Of a DNA stretch of 36,324 nucleotides, positions 32,512 to 36,324 are shown piece by piece. Position 1 is the first letter of the stretch; each line of letters opens with the position of its first letter. Made by a program: the position numbers and the translations under genes. Below the pieces are notes generated by a model. It worked only from the letters and a program-made list of their open reading frames with translations. It did not search any database and had not been told where the DNA came from. The stretch is from positions 1 to 36,324 of the forward strand of contig JAJYDB010000012.1 of NCBI GenBank assembly GCA_021777845.1, read 5' to 3'. The DNA comes from Planctomycetota bacterium. Its GTDB lineage: Bacteria; Planctomycetota; Planctomycetia; Isosphaerales; Isosphaeraceae.

Positions 32512-33450
32512 TCAGGGCTCGGTCGCGTAGTCGCGGGCGCGGCCCCAACCAGCGAGTTCTTGCTCGAGCCGCGCCGCCACGCTCCGGACCGGGCACGATA
32601 CCGGGATCAAACCATGACGACGAGCCAGAGACTGATAATTGAGGACTCCGCGCCCGCCGACGATCACCGGGACATCCGCGATCGATTCGAGTTCGCGAAA
32701 CCGCTTGTTGATGTTGCGTGAAAGCACAAACGATAGGCCCACTCCGTCGGGACGCCGCGACCGCACAGCCTTCTCGAACTCGCGGACCGGCAGGTCCACC
32801 CCGAGATTGGTCACGCGCCAACCTGCAAGTTCCAGCAGCAGGTTCAAGATCAGCACCCCGCCCTCGTGGCGATCGCCCTGGACCGTCCCCACCAAAACAC
32901 GACGCGTAGGGTGCGTGTTGCCCGCTCGCGCGGCCTCGATCAACAGAGCGGTCTGCCGACGCAGGAAAACGCTCGCGGAACGCTCTTCATAGACGTCGCA
33001 CTCGCGACGAAACCAGCGTTCCCCGATCTCAACGAGCGCAGGACCGATCACCCGCTCGGCCATTTCGGCCGCGTCGAACCGACGCGCAAGTTCGCGATAA
33101 TGTTGCTCGCCCGCGTCGAAATCTCCGACCAAAAGGCGGTCGAGCATCGTTTCAACGAGTGCGTCGTGTCGGCTTTCATGGTCGGTAGTCGCCTCGGCGG
33201 CGATCACGACGCGACCCGTGCGGAGGTCGTCGATAACCTCGCCCACCAAACGCCCGTCGCGCACAAGTTGGGCCACCCCGCACAACAAGCGCACCTCCGC
33301 GCAGTCGTAACGACGGTGCCCCTTCAACGTCCTTCGCGGTGAAGGAAATCCGTAACGACGCTCCCAAACCCGGAGCGTGTGGCAACTTATGCCGCTCAGC
33401 TTCGAGACTGAAGCGATCGAATAACTAGCGTCCTGCGTTCGCGTGGTCAT
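32512..33450 (-). CDS. MerR-family regulator with B12-binding domain (CarH/LitR-like)
   Basis: This 312-aa transcription factor has an N-terminal MerR winged HTH (about 9-78, with SIASVSKLSGISCHTLRVWERRYG), a helical bundle and a C-terminal cobalamin-binding Rossmann domain. The base-off/His-on motif DxHxxG is GDRHEGG (Asp193, His195, Gly198). In CarH-type light sensors the bundle has Wx9EH over the adenosyl group; here Trp146 and Glu156 are kept, but Arg157 replaces the His. Such proteins repress carotenoid or photoprotective genes in the dark and release DNA in light. No crt genes are present in the window. Met 33450 is chosen because the HTH begins soon after and GGTGGAG lies upstream. It is divergent from the metalloprotease. 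Confidence 0.88.
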   Translation of the reverse strand: MTTRTQDASYSIASVSKLSGISCHTLRVWERRYGFPSPRRTLKGHRRYDCAEVRLLCGVAQLVRDGRLVGEVIDDLRTGRVVIAAEATTDHESRHDALVETMLDRLLVGDFDAGEQHYRELARRFDAAEMAERVIGPALVEIGERWFRRECDVYEERSASVFLRRQTALLIEAARAGNTHPTRRVLVGTVQGDRHEGGVLILNLLLELAGWRVTNLGVDLPVREFEKAVRSRRPDGVGLSFVLSRNINKRFRELESIADVPVIVGGRGVLNYQSLARRHGLIPVSCPVRSVAARLEQELAGWGRARDYATEP

Positions 33451-33893
33451 CGACTCCACCCGCGATTGCGAACCCCTTGTACTCATCGACCGTTTCGAGC
33501 CCGATGGCGCCGCGTGCGGCAGTTCGCGACAAACGCATGCCTGCATGCAAGTCAAGCGGGATCCCGCGAGTCCGCGGCAACACGATCGGTTTCGAGCTCG
33601 CCGATCGGCAGCCCGCCTTTGCGATGTGAATTCCGCGCACGGCCGCGTGTATCACAACTTCCCCGCCGCTCCGCGTCAATCCCCGTCGCGATTTCGCCTC
33701 GCTCGAGAAACCTGTCGGTAGTAGCGACGATTTTTCGGACAGACATGAAAACGCGGCCTACTTTTGAGTGAAGTCAAGCCGTGCATTGCGGCGGTTCGAG
33801 GCGTTATGGCATCGAGCCGGAGCATCTCGCCCCACCCCGCCGGCCTGACGGCAACGATCGATCATGCAGCCTCGTCGCGGAGATTCACATCCC
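33451..33893. other. Divergent regulator/metalloprotease intergenic region
   Basis: These 443 nt hold no convincing gene. Two copies of the palindrome GCATGC lie side by side with a 2-nt gap (about 33535-33548), and TTGTAC occurs near 33475; CarH-type operators are TGTACA-like, so both are worth a look as regulator sites, but neither is a strong match. GGAG about 11 nt before ATG 33894 is the likely ribosome-binding site. Confidence 0.35.
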
Positions 33894-35429
33894 ATGTTCA
33901 CATCGTCGCGCAGCCTTAGAAAGCGATATTGTCAGGATCACGCGGCGCAGCGGAGCCGGAGGACGCGGCGCCTCGCCGTCGAGTCACTCGAGGAGCGGCT
34001 CGTGCTCTATACAACCATCGGAGCGGCCTGGACCGACTTCGGCAGCATCACCTACAGCTATATGCCCGACGGGACGCAGATCGCTATCGGCTCGCCCCCG
34101 AGCAGTCTGTTTCAGACAATGAACTCTTACATGCCCACCTCGACCTGGCAGAACGACATTCAGCAGGCCGCGGCGTCCTGGGAGGCTGTGGCTCGGCTGA
34201 ACCTCTCGCTCACCACCGACAACGGCGCGCCCGTCGGCTCCGGTCCCTACCAACAGGGCAACCCCAGCTTCGGCGATATCCGCGTCGGCGCGATGCCGCT
34301 TCCCTCGGGTTACCTCGCCGAGACCGTTCTGCCCCCGCCCATCAACGGCGACAGCTCCGCGGGCGACATCTTTATCAACTCCAACGTCAACTGGGGCCCC
34401 GGGGGCTACGACTTCGAAACCGTTATGCTCCACGAGATGGGCCACGCGCTCGGCATGGGCCACTCGGCGATCTCCTCGGCGGTCATGTACTCCTTCTACA
34501 ACGGAGTCAAGCAGAATCTAACGGGCGACGACATCGCCGGCATCCAAGCCAATTACGCCCCGCCGCCCACCGACTATTCGAACAACACCTGGTGGACCAC
34601 CGCCACCGACATCACTAGCCTGATCGGCTCCAACGACCAACTCTCGCTTCCCGGCCTCTACCTCAACGGCGCGGGCGACGAGGATTTCTATAAGATCGTC
34701 GTGCCGCAAAACACCAACGGCACCTTCACCGTCACCATGCAGACCAAAAACATCAGCTCGGTCAGCCCCTGGATGGGGGTTTTCAACGCCGACGGCAACT
34801 ACTGGCAAGTCACGTCCGAGCCGGGGGTCTACGGCGGCACCGTCTCGCAGACCATCACGGGTGCTTATCCGGGTCAAGTCTGGTACATCTGGGATCAACC
34901 CGCGCCCCAAACCGCCAACGCCCCCGGCTCCGCGGGCAGCTACGGCATCCAAGTCAACTTCAGCAACCAGGCGCAAGCGCCTATCCCCGGGTCGGTCTGG
35001 GAAATCGCCAACCAACCCAGCCAAGGCGGCTGGTCGTCTCCAATTTCCACCACCGGAGGCGGCGCCACCGGCGGGAATCAAGGCAACGGCAGCGACCATG
35101 GCAACGGCGGCGACCACGCGAGCCACAACAGCGCGCAACCGACGACCTCCGGCCACCCCGACCCTCCGGTCCTGATGACGGTCGGAAGCAAGCAAGTCTG
35201 GGGCGACGCGCTCACCGTCGACCCGAGCCTCCTCCCGCCAGGAGTGTCGAACAACGCCGGAGTCTCCGCCTCGGTCGCGCCCGGCAGTCCAGCCCTTCAA
35301 TTCGCCATGTTTGGAGCGACGCCGATGTCCCCGGCAGGCCTTTCCGCCGACCATGGTTCGTCGACGCCCTCGGTGTTGGATCAACGCATCGCGGCGATCG
35401 AGGCCGCGTTGGAAAATCTCAACGGTTGA
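33894..35429 (+). CDS. Secreted matrixin-like zinc metalloprotease with planctomycete N-terminal motif
   Basis: This 511-aa protein has a basic N-terminus followed by RRLAVESLEERLVLY, the planctomycete LExLExRxLL-type motif linked to surface or secreted proteins in this phylum. The catalytic domain (about 45-225) has HEMGHALGMGH (His180, His184, His190) and a Met-turn in AVMYSFY, so it is an M10/metzincin. No Cys-switch propeptide is present. A second beta-rich domain (about 245-345) looks like a pre-peptidase C-terminal domain, and a Gly/Asn/His-rich linker (about 385-420) leads to a helical end. Met 33894 is chosen because GGAG lies about 11 nt upstream; ATG 33864 lacks a site. Likely a secreted or surface protease; substrate unknown. 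Confidence 0.85.
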   Translation: MFTSSRSLRKRYCQDHAAQRSRRTRRLAVESLEERLVLYTTIGAAWTDFGSITYSYMPDGTQIAIGSPPSSLFQTMNSYMPTSTWQNDIQQAAASWEAVARLNLSLTTDNGAPVGSGPYQQGNPSFGDIRVGAMPLPSGYLAETVLPPPINGDSSAGDIFINSNVNWGPGGYDFETVMLHEMGHALGMGHSAISSAVMYSFYNGVKQNLTGDDIAGIQANYAPPPTDYSNNTWWTTATDITSLIGSNDQLSLPGLYLNGAGDEDFYKIVVPQNTNGTFTVTMQTKNISSVSPWMGVFNADGNYWQVTSEPGVYGGTVSQTITGAYPGQVWYIWDQPAPQTANAPGSAGSYGIQVNFSNQAQAPIPGSVWEIANQPSQGGWSSPISTTGGGATGGNQGNGSDHGNGGDHASHNSAQPTTSGHPDPPVLMTVGSKQVWGDALTVDPSLLPPGVSNNAGVSASVAPGSPALQFAMFGATPMSPAGLSADHGSSTPSVLDQRIAAIEAALENLNG

Positions 35430-35591
35430 CGCCGATATTCCCGGTCCGTCACCGGGCGACCTAGGGTTGATGGGGGGCGTGCGACGCGGTGCGACTTCGA
35501 GCCGGACGACGGCCCGAGCCGCCCCCGCCGCGCGCCGAGCAAGCTTCCGCCGCCGCTTTGCGACGCATTCTCTTCAAGGGTGTTGCGAACA

Positions 35592-36324
35592 ATGAAGATG
35601 TCACCGCGAGTCCGACCGCGCAGTCAATCAGGATGCCGTCCGCGTCTCGAAAACCTCGAATCGCGACGCCTGCTCTCGATCGGCGGCGCTCCCACGCCCG
35701 CTCCGGGCACAAATCCCTCGTCCTCGTTCGGTCAGTCGCCGATCACCAGTCTGCAGCCGGTTGGCACGGGGACGTCGTACGTTCAGGCGTCGCCGATCCT
35801 GTACCAATTCGCCTCGCCGACCGACCTCGGCATCGTTGGCGGCAATGTCGTCACCCTGACCGGCGCAATCAACCCCGTCGCGAACCCCGCGGGGGTCGAA
35901 CTTTATAAGGTCACGCTCGACGCGAGCAACACCTTCTGGAGGCTCGGCGTCGAAGTTGACTCGTGGCGCGTCGGCGACAACTTCTCGACCGCGCTCGCTC
36001 TCTTCGATGCTCAGGGCAACCTGCTCAAAACCTCAACGCTCGGTCGCCCCGGTTTCCCGAATGATCCCTATCTCTTCGCCGGACTAAAGCCGGGCACGTA
36101 CTTCATCGGCGTCTCGTCGGCGGTTGAGGTCGCCGGCCAACCCGGCGGCTACAACTTCACGAACGATTTGATCAGCACCGCCCACCCCGACGCAGCCGCC
36201 GGTTCGTTCCAGCTCAAGGTGGTCGCCGACCCCGCCGCGCAGCCGACCGCGGTCGACCACTTCACCCTCAATTACGCCGACCCGACCAGCGCCGCGGCCA
36301 CCGGCTTCTCGGTCGCGTTTTCCG
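35592..36324 (+). CDS. Large secreted protein with planctomycete N-terminal motif, 3'-truncated by window edge
   Basis: The frame from ATG 35592 stays open to the window end (244 codons plus one base), so the gene is partial. RPRLENLESRRLLSIGG (about 17-33) is the planctomycete LExLExRxLL motif, like that of the preceding metalloprotease. After a Ser/Pro-rich linker, a beta-rich domain (about 95-210) has LYKVTLDASNTFWRLGVEV, ALALFDAQGNLL and GLKPGTYFIGVSS, the pattern of pre-peptidase C-terminal (PPC) domains. Then DHFTLNYADPTS opens a further domain cut by the edge. AAGGG lies 11 nt upstream of the ATG. Probably a multidomain surface adhesin or protease; the rest is needed to tell. Confidence 0.78.
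   Translation, partial: MKMSPRVRPRSQSGCRPRLENLESRRLLSIGGAPTPAPGTNPSSSFGQSPITSLQPVGTGTSYVQASPILYQFASPTDLGIVGGNVVTLTGAINPVANPAGVELYKVTLDASNTFWRLGVEVDSWRVGDNFSTALALFDAQGNLLKTSTLGRPGFPNDPYLFAGLKPGTYFIGVSSAVEVAGQPGGYNFTNDLISTAHPDAAAGSFQLKVVADPAAQPTAVDHFTLNYADPTSAAATGFSVAFS

Noticed and set aside
33535-33548. Adjacent GCATGC palindromes as a strong operator
   Set aside because: GCATGC is short and its pairing could be chance; no match to a known CarH operator. Kept only as a note in the intergenic entry.

Overview
The window is high-GC DNA that reads as a planctomycete, most likely near the Isosphaeraceae (inference from gene content only). The clearest lineage marks are two neighbouring secreted proteins with the planctomycete N-terminal motif LExLExRxLL (SLEERLVL and NLESRRLLS), a DUF1571-type lipoprotein, a Ser/Thr kinase with a short planctomycete-style leader domain, and a redoxin/cytochrome c/copper monooxygenase fusion. 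No tRNA, rRNA, CRISPR array, insertion sequence or phage gene was seen. The DNA looks chromosomal and ordinary in composition, apart from one 30-bp coding tandem repeat.

Layout. 1-9693 (+): the end of a fabF gene, an alpha/beta hydrolase, a GH3-type adenylate-forming enzyme, a DUF1571 lipoprotein, a stand-alone receiver protein, a NicO-type metal exporter, an enolase-superfamily enzyme and a second alpha/beta hydrolase. 9725-10840 (-): an M29 aminopeptidase, divergent from an SDR oxidoreductase at 10987. 11796-13884 (+): one open frame joining RsmG to a SpoU/TrmH methyltransferase, then a glycine-rich RRM protein. MoaB (-) follows, then a HEAT-repeat secreted protein and a family 4 uracil-DNA glycosylase (both +). 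17151-31239 is a long minus-strand block: kinase-receiver, redoxin/cyt c/Cu monooxygenase, M48 protease, two secreted proteins of unknown role, a five-gene membrane cluster with two DUF697 GTPases, and a transglutaminase-elicitor-like secreted protein. 31810 to the end: a Pro/Ala/Lys repeat protein (+), a MerR/B12-binding regulator (-), a matrixin-like metalloprotease (+) and the start of a second secreted protein (+), cut by the window edge.

Genes that seem to work together. The best candidate for an undescribed system is 24446-29336. Five minus-strand genes are tightly packed, with overlaps of 14, 4 and 4 nt and one gap of 98 nt. They encode a one-TM protein, a BY-kinase/ParA-like ATPase whose P-loop lysine is arginine, a membrane-anchored GTPase-DUF697, a second GTPase-DUF697 and another one-TM protein. 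This resembles a membrane-associated nucleotide-switch complex, but its role cannot be read from sequence.

Other points of note are the RsmG-SPOUT single frame with a well-placed internal start, a uracil-DNA glycosylase lacking one expected Fe-S cysteine, an exporter gene whose natural start appears to be an ATT overlapping the upstream stop, and several clear hairpins and promoters. All functions are assigned by motif recognition without database searches.
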